A stretch of DNA of 64,000 nucleotides from Icerya purchasi. Its lineage: Eukaryota; Arthropoda; Insecta; Hemiptera; Monophlebidae. Under the pieces are notes generated by a model. That model was not told the origin of the DNA. It ran no database searches and saw only the letters and a program-made list of their open reading frames with translations. A program made the position numbers and the translations under genes. Location of the stretch: the NCBI GenBank assembly GCA_039619475.1, contig CM077115.1, positions 513,814,815 through 513,878,814 of the forward strand, read 5' to 3'. This document shows positions 1 through 10,913 of the stretch, one piece after another (within the stretch, counting starts at the first letter, position 1; every line of letters starts with the position of its first letter).

Positions 1-2255
1 AATAAATTAAGTAAACATAGAAATTAGTAGGCATCATATAAAAAATTAAAACTTATGATGGAACTTAGAATATAGATGAATGAAAAAAAGTTGTAATTGA
101 ATAGATTAATGAAAAAACATAATAGTCTTTGTGTTTACGTTTCTTCTGTTTTTTTTTTTGTTTTTTTTTTTTCGTTATGTTTAATGCATCATATTGCTTT
201 TTATGTATAGCCTCTTCACTCTCTTGTTTTCAAAAGTATACTCTTCTGTCAATTACTTCTTTAAAAAAACTTTCCGAATTTTAGCATTTATCATATTATA
301 TGACATGTACAATAAATTAACAGATTCCATATTGGAGTGTAAAGAAAACTATTTTAAAAAATCTCTGAAATAAAAAATAATATAAAGAAAAAAGATTGTG
401 AAGCAAAGAAAGAAAAAAAACAAAAAAACAGTGATTCTTCATGATATTTTTACTCCCCACCCTGGGGACATTTATTTTTGTAGAATTTAAATATTGTTGT
501 AAAAGCAAGTATGATGTTATTTTGTATATCACAGGGTGAAAAAAAAAATAATAATAATAATACGTTAATCATTGATTTAAAAATTATATTATCATACATT
601 TCCAGCATCCGATGTTTGCATGTGCTTGTATAGAAAGCGTGTATACACATATACACGAATAAAATATAATACATCCAAGGTAACTTGCATATTTCTGCTG
701 TTGTCTAAAACCGTTAGAATATTAGGTAAAAGATTGAGCAAGATAAATACGATCGTAACACATTGTTTAAAGAAACAAAAATAAAAAATAAAATAACATG
801 ATCGATTTAATTTGAATTTAGCAATATTTTTAGAACTAACATAAATTTTTGGTAAAACGTGAAAGAAAAAAAAAAAGGAAAGAAAACAACGGTAAAATTT
901 GTTAGTTTTACGGATAAATCAGTATAGTTGTATTTAACAATGCCTATGCAGTTAATAATCTTTTGTCATTCATTTAACCGTGCGCTCACACACATGCCCA
1001 CATACACGTATACCGGTCTTAATGGTATGTTTATTATCAACTATCTCATTCATCCAGTTTTAAAGCTAATTTTCGGCCTTTTTTATAAAACTGCCTCGAA
1101 AAGGATGCTAACGGATATTTCATGTCTGCCACTGCAGTGCAGTTCTGCAATAATAAAGGTACATAATTTATCTCACTCTCACTCTCTTATTCTATAATCG
1201 GATCTCTACCTGTCGTTGCGGGATGTTTCTTATTAGCCATTTCGCACATTTCAAGCATACATACACACACATGTTCACACATATTCACACATATTTACTC
1301 ACCCTTACGCGCATGCAGTGTCGATACATGATCTGCAGGTGCTTCTATAATGACGAAGACTATTCGTAGACGTTCCTGTAGATTTCGAAATATTTTCGTA
1401 TTGAAAAATTTTAAATGTAAAAAATGAAAAATCTTAGAACGAAACATTGAATAAAAATTTCCTTCATAATCTGTATTCCAAATAATAAGACTCGTACGTT
1501 TTCATCAGCTCCCTCCCTCACGTGTAAAAATAATTTAGCTTTTTATTTTCTCTCTCTGTCGTATCAGTCTATTTAAATGATATGAATAATAATAATGAAA
1601 AATTTTTTTTTTAAAGATAATAAGTGTAAATTGAACGTTTTACGGAAATTTCCATCAAAGTTTGAAATCTATGTATTAGGTTTTGACCGTTTTTCAAATA
1701 AATTCGTAGATTTACCATTCATATCGAGGAAAAAATAAAAAAATAATTTTTTTCATACTTGTATATGTAAGCATATACACGCATGCATATGCTGAGAGAT
1801 AAAAAAAAAAAGAAAAAGAAAAAGATTATTTAAATTTAAATAAACAGTTACATAAATTGATTTGATTTCGTCCATACAACATATTAACTGAAATAGAATG
1901 AAATAATAAATGATGTGTTCGGTACTATAATATCTGCGGTGTATCTAAATAATTTTAAAGTAATTATACGACCATGAAATAAAATAAAATGTATGAAATG
2001 TATATTATTACATATTAAAATTCCATACATATATACATACATACATTATAATTTATGTGAAACAATGTAAAAGATTTTGAAATAATAAAAATAAAAATGC
2101 GAGTAAAAGAAAAAAATATGGTTTTATTTCACATATTATACATACTGCGCGAAAGCTGACTTTGGTACATTGAAAGGTAATTGTTATGTTCATATTCAAC
2201 TTTCGTAGGATCTAGACAACTCCATCTTTCAAATTCCGCGCCTTTTATTGAATTT
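1..2255. other. AT-rich sequence with no recognised gene
   Basis: I see poly(T) and poly(A) runs, short AT-rich simple sequence and only short accidental reading frames. The largest + frame (928-1197) has no recognisable domain, biased composition and no supporting signal. No exon of the S28 gene further downstream was recognised here, although its missing N-terminal exons could in principle be this far upstream. Confidence 0.5.
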
Positions 2256-3275
2256 TTAATCCGTATGAATTGAATGTTGACAGTCGTCGCAATCTTTTAC
2301 TTTGACACAATTTCGAGTACTCCTGCGTAATGTATCACCGTCGATATAATATTCTTTATCATGTTCGTGATCGTAGCATGGTAGAAATGATTTTATCGTA
2401 TCATCCTGTTTTAATCTGTCCGGTAAAAATATATAAATGTCCCCGATGCAACTTGGAAATAATGTAATTATCATTTCTTTGGTGGCTGTAATGAATAACT
2501 GGCTTAAATCATTTATATTGAGATTGTTCATAAGCTTCAGCGGACGGATAACGTGATCGTGCCATGTCCTCATCACCATAACATTTTTCACCGCACAATG
2601 AAAAATATCATTCTCATAATGGTGTTTACAAGTTAGCAAATTGCTTATACCAGAGTATTCTTGATATAAATCATCGATACTAGGTACTCGAAAGACTTTC
2701 TCCATATTAACGAGTTCGTAGTCCAAGTCACGCAACAATTCAGACTTTTCGTTAAGTTCCCATAATATAAGTTTTGCATAAGTGGTTAAAATATATACGC
2801 GAGCCTTCGGTTTTTCGGACAATATTGTGAATATATCGCGTGCCATGAATATTTCTTCCCGACAGGGAAATAATGAGGGGTTTTTCAAGTAATGACTCAC
2901 GGAAGAGCATTGTAAATGAGGCATTTTTGATGCAGACCATGCTCTGCTTGGCTTGTATAGCGTATGTAAATACCTCCCGCCAGACATATCAATCATCGCT
3001 AGTTCGGTTACTAGAAAACCATAATCAGAATCCTTATGGAAGCTGAAATCTACAAAATATTCCGCTATATCCATCTGATCTGACAATAATACTGGACCAA
3101 CGATTTTATGTGTAGAAGATGTTGATTCTGTTGAAGAATAACCACCATCTGATTGCGGTAATTGAAGTGACGAAGACGTATGTGAGTCGCTATCACTTGC
3201 AAATAAATTCTGAATAAATTCAGCGTGCTTAATTGATTTTGAGTTGTTGCTTACGTTAACTATATTAGCGTTCAT
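2256..3275 (-). CDS. Orphan single-exon protein, 339 aa, possible degenerate nuclease-like fold
   Basis: An uninterrupted 339-codon frame on the minus strand is exceptional for this AT-rich window. Codon use looks normal and the composition is balanced, unlike the A/T-run frames around it. The N-terminus (about residues 1-60) is Ser/Thr-rich and probably disordered. The core (about 68-250) contains a hydrophobic strand starting YFVDF, then TELAMID and LYKPSRAW. A Cys/His cluster follows near residues 215-235 (CKHHY, then HCAVKN and MRTW). This order of elements reminds me of uncharacterised insect proteins with an RNase H-like or DEDD-exonuclease-like layout, but the acidic residues are not clearly kept, so no activity is claimed. 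A Cys-rich tail ends the protein. The first Met of the frame was chosen as start. An AATAAA lies on the minus strand at 2244-2249, very close after the stop. No operon-like neighbours exist; it may be a domesticated or host orphan gene. Confidence 0.55.
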   Translation of the reverse strand: MNANIVNVSNNSKSIKHAEFIQNLFASDSDSHTSSSLQLPQSDGGYSSTESTSSTHKIVGPVLLSDQMDIAEYFVDFSFHKDSDYGFLVTELAMIDMSGGRYLHTLYKPSRAWSASKMPHLQCSSVSHYLKNPSLFPCREEIFMARDIFTILSEKPKARVYILTTYAKLILWELNEKSELLRDLDYELVNMEKVFRVPSIDDLYQEYSGISNLLTCKHHYENDIFHCAVKNVMVMRTWHDHVIRPLKLMNNLNINDLSQLFITATKEMIITLFPSCIGDIYIFLPDRLKQDDTIKSFLPCYDHEHDKEYYIDGDTLRRSTRNCVKVKDCDDCQHSIHTD

Positions 3276-3534
3276 GATTGAATAATATGTATTTCAAACT
3301 TTTCACTAAAAAAAATACAGAGAAAAAGAAAGAGAAAAAGAAAAGATAAAAGACAGAAAAAAATGATAGAGAAAAAAAGAGAAAAAACGTAGGAAATTAT
3401 TTTCTTTAACGTTGATGTAAATTTTTTAATAATGCGTGAACACAGATTCGACAAAATAGACATGTTTAACATAAAACTAATACTGACTGCTTGAATGATT
3501 CTGTTCGATAGTCTATCTCATTAGCTACCTTTGA

Positions 3535-3830
3535 ATCGGTTATGGCAGTGGAAATGTTACATCAGAAAAATGTTGTTCCGTCGGAGAAAGTTGAATATAT
3601 TTGTATACAAACAAAGTAATCGAGGACTTTGAATGTATGCGCATATGTGAAGGAGTGTGAAAAATATTCTTGTACCGAATAATGGTAAATAGCGTGCGAG
3701 CAATGTACAAGTGGTCTTGAAGGTATGTGAGTCATGCAGGTAAAGGTTGTTGCGATGACAGGATATATACCTGCAGAGTTCTTGGAAAACAGGTATTGAC
3801 GTTCGAAACAATAATGTCTTGAAACGATTG
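3535..3830. repeat. Diverged duplicate of 6220-6850 (left border of the satellite block)
   Basis: The stretch containing TGGCAGTGGAAATGTTACAT, followed by CAGAAAAATGTTGTTCCGTC, matches 6233-6275 with a few substitutions. Further on, CTTGTACCGAATAATGG matches the region near 6752, and the stretch at 3741-3765 matches one near 6812. The same order of blocks shows one long duplicated sequence flanking the tandem array. The short frames here are not credible genes. Confidence 0.6.
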
Positions 3831-4441
3831 ATGATGCGGATGAGTTTATTAAATAAAAAATTATGTTTATAGCGAAACGAATAATATTAAAAATAATTGT
3901 GATGTTAATAAATATTTTTTATTGATCGGAGATTTTTCTTTCTCGAAACGTTAAAATTATTTTTGACAATGTTAAGTGTATATGATGACATGACTGTGTA
4001 GGAAAAAGTAATACCAATACATAAAAAATAAAGATCGTTATTAAAAATTAGACATATAGAACTGCATGTGGTGTGTATGCGAGACCAATGTGATATGTTA
4101 TTGTGTCTAACGTTGAAAAAAGTTCATGATCAATAGGGAAATTCGTGATAAAAGATATGTGTGTGGGAATGTGCGGTACGCTTTCGAGTGAACCATTGAT
4201 TAATTTTTAGAATCGATAAAATAAATAAAGATCAGCAATTTTAGATGTGAGGGGGCGGGGGTAGAAAGAATGAATTTTTAGGATTGAAAAAAAAAAAAAA
4301 AATGAAAAACATATTCGAATCAATTTTTTGAAGAACTCGTAATAGAGTAACGTATAATGTAGAATCTGTGCGGTGGATAGATAGTATGCTTTCACAACAG
4401 TCTGGATGTCTGTTCGGATTAATTTTTAAAACCTCGGAAAA

Positions 4442-4854
4442 CATACAGAAATACTTACGGACTGAAAATAATCGTAATGAGAAAAATAATAAAATATACT
4501 TGGGCTAATTTTGAAAAAAAGTGGTAACGCGAACGAATGACACGTGTGTGAGAATGATGCGTGTGCTTTCGTTGAGGGGCGAGACATCGATAGATTTATT
4601 TTTAGAACCGGGGAAAACATACATAAATACTTACGGACTGAAAATAATCGTAATGAGAAAAATAATAAAATATACTTGGGCTAATTTTGAAAAAAAAGTG
4701 GTAACGCGAACGAATGACACGTGTGTGAGAATGATGCGTGTGATTTCGTTGAGGGGCGAGACATCGATAGATTTATTTTTAGAACCGGGGAAAACATACA
4801 TAAATACTTATGGATGGAAAAGTAATCGTAAGTGAGAAAAAATAATAAATATAC
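4442..4854. repeat. Tandem repeat array, unit about 177 bp
   Basis: The sequence starting GTGGTAACGCGAACGAATGA at 4521 recurs at 4698, a 177-bp period, with only a few differences. A third, more diverged unit begins near 4800. A related unit can be seen upstream (4140-4440) and one at 6140-6220. The + frame at 4521-4835 is simply the repeat read through twice and should not be taken as a protein. Confidence 0.85.
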
Positions 4855-5000
4855 TTAGACTAATTCTATAATACTTAGGCTTGGAAAAATTATTATGAAC
4901 GATAGGGAAACTATCGAGAGCAGAGTGTGCACGGGATCGAATGGTTCGCTTTCGTGGTGGCTAACGCTATGGTAGATATAAGCGTGTGATCTGCCAGTGC

Positions 5001-5330
5001 TAGTGATGTGCGTCGAAATGTTTTTACAATCGAAACAATCAACAATCGTCAAAAAAAAAAAAAAAAAAACAATCAAATGATTTTCATTCGAATGATTTGA
5101 TTCGAATGATTTTAATTTGAATGATTTTAATTCAAATGATTTTGATTCAAATGATTTTGATTCAAATGATTTTAATTCGAATGATTTTAATTCGAATGAT
5201 TGTTGTGAATACAAATGAATTATTCGAATGAAATAACATTTCGAATGTAACTGTGGAACAATCGAATGCATTCGAAGTTATCGAACAATCGAATAATTCG
5301 AATGAATCATTTCGAAGTTGCCCATCACTA
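5001..5330. mobile_element. hAT-type MITE, copy 1 (330 bp)
   Basis: The ends are TAGTGATGTGC on the left and GCCCATCACTA on the right, an 11-bp terminal inverted repeat with one mismatch. They are flanked by 8-bp copies GCCAGTGC (4993-5000) and GTCAGTGC (5331-5338). An 8-bp target duplication and TAGNG-type ends are typical of the hAT superfamily. There is no coding sequence, so this is a non-autonomous element. It lies inside the 613-bp tandem unit. Confidence 0.7.
5074..5210. repeat. 15-bp minisatellite inside MITE copy 1
   Basis: About nine copies of a 15-bp unit close to AATGATTTTAATTCG run in tandem, with A/G and G/A variation inside the unit. The array lies within the hAT-type MITE and follows a poly(A) run. 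In one frame it gives a KSFE-type repeating peptide, which is an artefact. Confidence 0.85.
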
Positions 5331-5613
5331 GTCAGTGCGCTTTTGTAACGATCGGAGAATAAGGAAAAATTTTTGGAACCGTAGAAAATGAGAAATATAC
5401 TTAGACTAATTTTATAATACTTACGGACGGAAAAATAATCGTAAGTGAGAAAAAATAATAAATATACTTGCACTAATTCTATGATACTTAGGCTTTGAAA
5501 AATTATTATGAACGATAGGGAAACTATCGAGAGCAGAGTGTGCACGGGATCGAATGGTTCGCTTTTGTGGTGGCTAACACTATGGTAGATATAAGCGTGT
5601 GATCTGTCAGTGC

Positions 5614-5948
5614 TAGTGATGTGCGATTTCGAAATGTTTTTACAATCGAAACAATCAACAATCGTCAAAAAAAAAAAACAAAAAACAATCGAATGATTTT
5701 GATTCAAATGATTTTAATTTGAATGATTTTGATTCGAATGATTTTAATTCGAATGATTTTGATTTGAATGATTTTTGATTCGAATGATTTTAATTCGAAT
5801 GATTTTGATTCGAATGATTGATGTGAATACGAATGAATTATACGAATGAAATAACATTTCGAATGCAACTGTGGAACAATCGAATGCATTCGAAGTTATC
5901 GAACAATCGAATAATTCGAATGAAACATTTCGAAGTTTCCCATCACTA
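5614..5948. mobile_element. hAT-type MITE, copy 2 (335 bp)
   Basis: Same ends as copy 1 (TAGTGATGTGC at the left, CATCACTA at the right), flanked by GTCAGTGC (5606-5613) and GTCAGTAC (5949-5956). Because it occupies the same place in the 613-bp unit, it arose by tandem duplication of the unit rather than by a second insertion. Confidence 0.7.
5691..5820. repeat. 15-bp minisatellite inside MITE copy 2
   Basis: The same AATGATTTTRATTYG unit as in copy 1, in a slightly different number and order of variants, with one unit carrying an extra T. This shows that the array has changed since the 613-bp duplication. Confidence 0.8.
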
Positions 5949-6139
5949 GTCAGTACGTTTTTGTAACGATCGGAGAATAAAGAAAAAATTTTCGGAACCG
6001 TAGAAAATGAGAAATATACTTAGACCAATTTTTATAATGCTTAGGCATGGAAAAAATAAAAAAATAAAAAAATACATTTGAATGTTATAAAGCGGGGAAT
6101 GGGGGGCTCAGGCTAGTTTTATGCTTTAAATATTATACT

Positions 6140-6850
6140 TTGGTTAATTTAAAAAAAAAAATTACGATATCGCTAACGATCGACATGTGTGCGAGAACGA
6201 TGCATGCGCTTTTACTTGGTTTAAATCAGTTGTGGCAGTGGAAATATTACGTCAGAAAAATGTCATTCCGTCAGGAATAGTTGGTTACATATGCGCATTG
6301 AATAAAGTAGTCATGGGTTTTGAGTATGAGTGTGTTTTTGTGTTAGTGTGTACATGTAGGGTGTATCCATCTACAATATGACATAGACTGTAATAGAAAG
6401 TATAAGAATGTTAAGATCCGGTTTCAATGGTTGTGTTAGCATTTACGTGTAGCGCTATGAGAGAAGCATTTTCGCTTTTGCGATGTGTGAGATAGAGACT
6501 TACCCCCCCGTACATAATGTATCGGACAAAGAAAAGTTTTACGCAACTGACCGAACGAAAATCTTCGCGATTCCTAGAAATAACGGAACGGCGAAAACCT
6601 GTATTTTACCGCGATTCCTGCAGACTGACCACTGATAATATTGATAACAACGAAAATCAATAATGATAATAACTAATTTTACATATGTTACGAACGCTCG
6701 TAACCGTATATACATCATTGTGTGTGTGTGTGCGTAATCCTCCAAAACTAGTTGCTACCGAATAACGGTAATTTACGTACAAGCAAAGGCATGCATCGAC
6801 CAATTGATTGACAGGTACAAGGTCACTTGCGATGGCACGCGTACGAATTT
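6140..6850. repeat. Right border of the satellite block; duplicate of 3535-3830 plus one diverged 177-bp unit
   Basis: At 6140-6215 a diverged copy of the 177-bp satellite unit can be read (GACATGTGTGCGAGAACGAT against GACACGTGTGTGAGAATGAT in the array). Directly after it comes the sequence shared with 3535-3830. The satellite therefore seems to have grown out of this sequence. No credible coding frame is present. Confidence 0.6.
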
Positions 6851-6939
6851 ACCGCGATAGTGATGATGATGGTGATTTTTACATGTGTGTGCAGACGTAT
6901 ATACACGTACATTTGCATGTGTGTGTATTAATTAAGGGA

Positions 6940-8665
6940 TCGACAATCAAATGGAATGCGGTTCCGCGGTTCGAGATGCTCCAGAAACGGCCCTCGAAGG
7001 CTTTAATCAACGGTGGCGGCATCCTTTGAGTTTGAACTCTCCTTTTCCCTCTACTCGAAATACATTATATTTCCTCGGAATTCTCATTTGTATTTCTTCT
7101 TTCCATATTCTGTCGAATGCGTTTGTTATATCAAATGTGCATTTGTTTGTTAAATTTTTTATTGATTTTTGATATTAGGTAGAATAACTGATTTAAGGTT
7201 GAACGTGACGGACGAAACCGCACTGCGCAGTTGATATGAGATTTCTATTTTTCATTTTCTATGGTATTCGTCGATTTCCATATCGTATTTTCTTGAATAT
7301 CTCGCATAGTACTGATATCAGTGAAATTGGTCGGTAGTTGTCTAGTTCTAATGGTTTTTTATTTGCTTTGTATAATATTTCTTTTAATAATATAAATAAT
7401 TTTCCGAATTCCAATACTAATAAACCTTAAAATAAACAATAAATGATTAAAATTACATTTTATTAATACATGTATATATATATCAACATTACTTTTTTCC
7501 CTCAACACATAATAGGATTAAATGGAATACTACGACGATACCCCAACTTTAATGATAATCTTACATTATGAAATATAATAGCTTCCCTCCTTTGCTGTGG
7601 AAAAGATTAGTTAGACCATGTGTGTTTGTATATTAGCGCCAGTTTGTTAATCATTGATTCTGGGGTGTGTTTTAAGAATGAAATATGAAATATATCAGCG
7701 CCATAAACAGATATTATAGTTCTTCTGGATGGGGTTTTAGATTTCATTTAAGCTTAAAGGTGCGTTAGATGTTTCTGAATTTGATGAACTGAGATCAAAT
7801 TGTTCGTTTGCTAAACATTGTTTGTTTGAACTGGTTATTACTTGACATATTTTCAAAAAATGATGCAAATTTTCTGCAATTTGCCCTGGGTCTGCATGTA
7901 ACTAGTTATTTGTTGAAATCGCTATAGGTATTTGTAGATCAACGTGTTTATTTAATGCTCTTATTCTGCTTTATAACTAATGAATCGGCTATTTCTTCCA
8001 GAATTTCCTTTTTTCTTATTTTAGTGTCCATCTTGTTGTTGCCCGAGCGAGTTAAATAGCAGTGTAGTTTTTCAGTGTAGCGAATATTTTCAGAAGTTTT
8101 AATCACTTTCTTCTGTCCTTATTGTCTGCGAGTACTTTTCTGACCACCACGGTACTAGGAATTTATTTGTAGATAACGGCCTGTTTCTCGGGATTCATTT
8201 CACGGAACATTTTAGGGTTCCGTTAGTAAATGAGCGAACCATCGTATTAGTATCACTGTAATCACCGTCGACCTCTGTCTGACATAACTGCTGAAACATT
8301 TCCTCATTTCGTTTTTTGAAATTCAAGTTTGGCCATCTTATATCTGAAGTCATATTTGTTTTCATGTTTAAATTTTTCTCTACTACCAGTTTCGTTACCA
8401 CCCAAAATTTCATAATGCGAATTTATGTCACCGGTGTATATGAATAGTGTAGTAGTGAGATTGTTTACCATTGATGTGTAGGTACTTTCTTCTTTTTTCG
8501 TGTACTGAAAATATAGATGGTACATACCCAGACGGGAGTTGTTGTATTAATGTGTACTGCTAGCGTTTGAATGCCATTAATGTTGAGTTTTATTTCTGTG
8601 TAGGTAATATCTTTCCGCATGGCTATAAATATGCGGCTATGTGCTTTTGATTGATAATTTAAACT
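6940..8665 (-). pseudogene. Decayed APE-type LINE: endonuclease and RT remnants
   Basis: Read on the minus strand from 8665 downwards, the remnants of a non-LTR retrotransposon ORF2 appear in the expected order. An endonuclease piece (8400-8650) has MRKDITYTE and the catalytic-type motif GDINSHYEILGG (family GDFNAH). A linker piece at 8030-8160 has VPWWSEK. RT pieces follow: NYRPIS at about 7350, QCGF at about 7220, and palm motif A as FDITNAFDRIW near 7130. Frames are broken by many stops and shifts. The RT is cut before motif C near 6940. The family is probably Jockey/CR1/I-like, but I cannot place it more closely. The element is old and non-functional. Confidence 0.7.
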
Positions 8666-9194
8666 TTTGCATATTATATGATACGAAGGTAAGGCTAATG
8701 TTTGTTTCTTTCAACACGTACCTCAGTAATTGTCCACTTTTGGTTGATGATAAAAGAATTATACACGATTTATTTATTTGTTTTAATGAAAACAATCAAA
8801 CACGAAAAAAGTCAACTCAATGGATATCGCAACAAAAAACGTATTAATTATACTTTAGATTTGGAAAATAGTGCAGAAATTACAAAGCTCAATGAAATTC
8901 TGGTTTTGTACTTTTTCCCAAGAGGCAAACTGCCGATATAAATTTTGCACTCTATTTCCTGGAATTCTTCTAGATTTGCTGAAATTCCCGTGGAATGCCA
9001 TGGAATTGCTATTGCATTGCTGGGAATTCGTTGTACACCAAACTTTTTCAGCGGTTTACCCTTGTTTCTATCTCAACATAAAACACCAAAACGATCAGAA
9101 TTCGGAAAAATTATAAATTGTACTGATTAATTATATAAAACGATTCAAATTTCATAATATTCGTCTTCCCAGGAACCAAATTGTACTCATTTTT
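8666..9194. other. Unassigned AT-rich sequence
   Basis: Several overlapping + frames of 60-80 residues exist at 8641-9130, but none has a domain and they overlap in different frames. Repeated GGAATTC/TGGAATGCC words at 8960-9030 suggest an old local repeat. Nothing else is recognised. Confidence 0.4.
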
Positions 9195-10050
9195 AACCGA
9201 CTTCAAAAAAGGAGGAGGTATTCAATTCGACTGTATTTTTTTTTTTTATGTGTGTTACCACAGAACTTTCTTCTAGGTGAACCGATTTTGATGATTCTTC
9301 TTTTATTTAAATGGTGGTGCTTCTCATGCGGTCCCATTTAAATTTAATCAAGATCTGATCGGTAATTTTTGAGTTATCCTTAATAATGCGAGAGTTAAAG
9401 ATTTTGGATGCTTTTTATTCATGATTCGTTTAAATGTCAAGTTAGATTTACTCACTTAGAATATTATAAATTTGCCAAATTACTATGGAAATGTAGCTAT
9501 TGATGTTTTTATCGTGGGAGTTCAAAATAAAGAAATCGATTTTTTTTAAGTATGAAGTATGGAGAATAATGTAAAAAAAAAATTGATTTTTAACAAGAAA
9601 AAAATTCAAGCATAACGGTAAGAATTGTAAAATAAAATTCTTTTTTACAAAAAATAAATACCGACTTCAAGGTTTATTATACAAATTTAAAAATGCACTA
9701 AAAAGTAAAAAATAATTACTCCCGATAAAAAATATATATCAGAGTGATATAACTTAAGGTGATATCGTAATTATTATACAACATTAACTTTTTGGAGGTG
9801 GCATCAAATTCATATTATAATAATAATTAAAAACTGCGTTAAATGTTCATTAAATTGTTCCTAGATATTGTAACATGAATTTGATGCCGACTCTAATAAG
9901 TATTAATGTTGTATAAGAATTACGATATCACCTTAAGTTATATCACTCTGATATATATTTTTTATCGGGAATAATTATTTTTTACTTTTTAGTGCATTTT
10001 TAAATTTTTATAATAAACCTTGAAGTCGGTATTTATTTTTTGTAAAAAAG
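9195..10050. mobile_element. Interspersed insect repeat with ACCGACTTCAA-type ends
   Basis: The left end has AACCGACTTCAAAAAAGGAG, a motif I recognise as a common interspersed repeat start in insect genomes. The right end has CCTTGAAGTCGGTATTTAT, giving an inverted ACCGACTTCAA at each end. No protein is encoded. I cannot assign the superfamily from sequence alone. The inner half (9640-10050) is itself a large palindrome. Confidence 0.55.
9640..10050. repeat. Foldback inverted repeat, arms about 175 bp
   Basis: The left arm (about 9640-9815) and right arm (about 9873-10050) are reverse complements with only a few differences, for example around the shared core TATATCAGAGTGATATAACT. The spacer is about 57 bp. 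This would form a strong hairpin when copied to RNA. Confidence 0.85.
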
Positions 10051-10185
10051 CATTTATTTGTTTTTTTATTTATTTTTGTTTTGGTATTTTAAGATCAGAA
10101 AAACCTCTTTTTTTACTTTTATGAGGGGACAGCAAAAAAGTTATGAGTCGATTTTTTTCCAAAACACTTATACGTTCAATTTTTA

Positions 10186-10913
10186 CAATTTGCATTTTGT
10201 GGTATTGTTAAATGTTCATGTGATCAGCATCACATATACAAGGAGGATCACAATACTGCGGAAATGGCAGAGGATTTCCAGTCTTCAATGCACAAACGGA
10301 GGCAAGATTTCTAGATTGCGTCAAGTTTAGAGAGGAGGGACTTTGAAGAATTATCGAAGACAAAGGAACAATAGTCAAGCTTGGACCGAATAATAGCTTT
10401 GAAAAGAATTAGAAGAATAAACGGATCGCCTCCCCATCTGAGGAGAGAATAAAATTTAAGGAAAATAAGTCTTTTAAGACAGGAATTATAGAGAAAATTA
10501 ATGTGCTCCTGAAATGTGAGTCGAATATTCAAAGAAGGGCTAAAATTGCATCTAGAATTGACAACGGGAATAGAAATGCCAGATACACTAATGCGGGTTA
10601 GAGTACGGTTAAAGGGGCGGAGAGAAGAAATAATACAAGACGACTTCGTAAAAGAAAGAGAGAAATGAAGACGAGAAAGGGAATTGTTAAGAACAGACAA
10701 CGAATTATTCAACTCATCGCTAGCGGTGGGCAGATTATCAGAGATGGAATAGATTAGAATATCGTCAGCGGAAGAGAAAGGTAAAGGAATGAATAGGAAG
10801 AGAGGCGATATCGAAAGAGTAGATGTTAAAAAGTGTAGGACTAAGACAGGAGCAAAATGGATCTTAACACCCTGTGTGGAAAAGCTAACTGTGTACGTGT
10901 TTGAATAAGACAT
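10186..10913 (-). pseudogene. LINE A fragment: RT palm/thumb fused to the C-terminal zinc region by deletion
   Basis: The minus-strand frame 10311-10913 reads an RT segment with motif C as FSADDILIY (family FADD/YADD), then the thumb region with RWGGDP and IIRSKLDYC. It matches the + copy at 34540-37956 at almost every second or third residue. Directly after KLLSKLDAI the sequence jumps to the C-terminal zinc region (CICDADH, about 10190-10290 on the minus strand). The RNase H domain is therefore deleted. The start is truncated inside the palm. Dead copy. Confidence 0.85.

Larger units (their letters stand above)
4855..6060. repeat. Tandem duplication of a 613-bp higher-order unit
   Basis: GATAGGGAAACTATCGAGAG occurs at 4901 and again at 5514, a 613-bp period. 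The surrounding sequence matches throughout, including the hAT-like MITE that each unit contains. The minus-strand frames of 138, 181 and 61 residues here are translations of a 15-bp minisatellite and flanking repeats, not genes. Confidence 0.85.

Noticed and set aside
4521..4835. Plus-strand 104-residue protein with an internal repeat
   Set aside because: It is the 177-bp satellite unit read twice. Frames in other units are broken.
4855..5889. Minus-strand proteins of 138, 181 and 61 residues with FELKSFESK-type repeats
   Set aside because: They are translations of the 15-bp minisatellite and the 613-bp tandem unit; the same frame recurs only because the DNA repeats.
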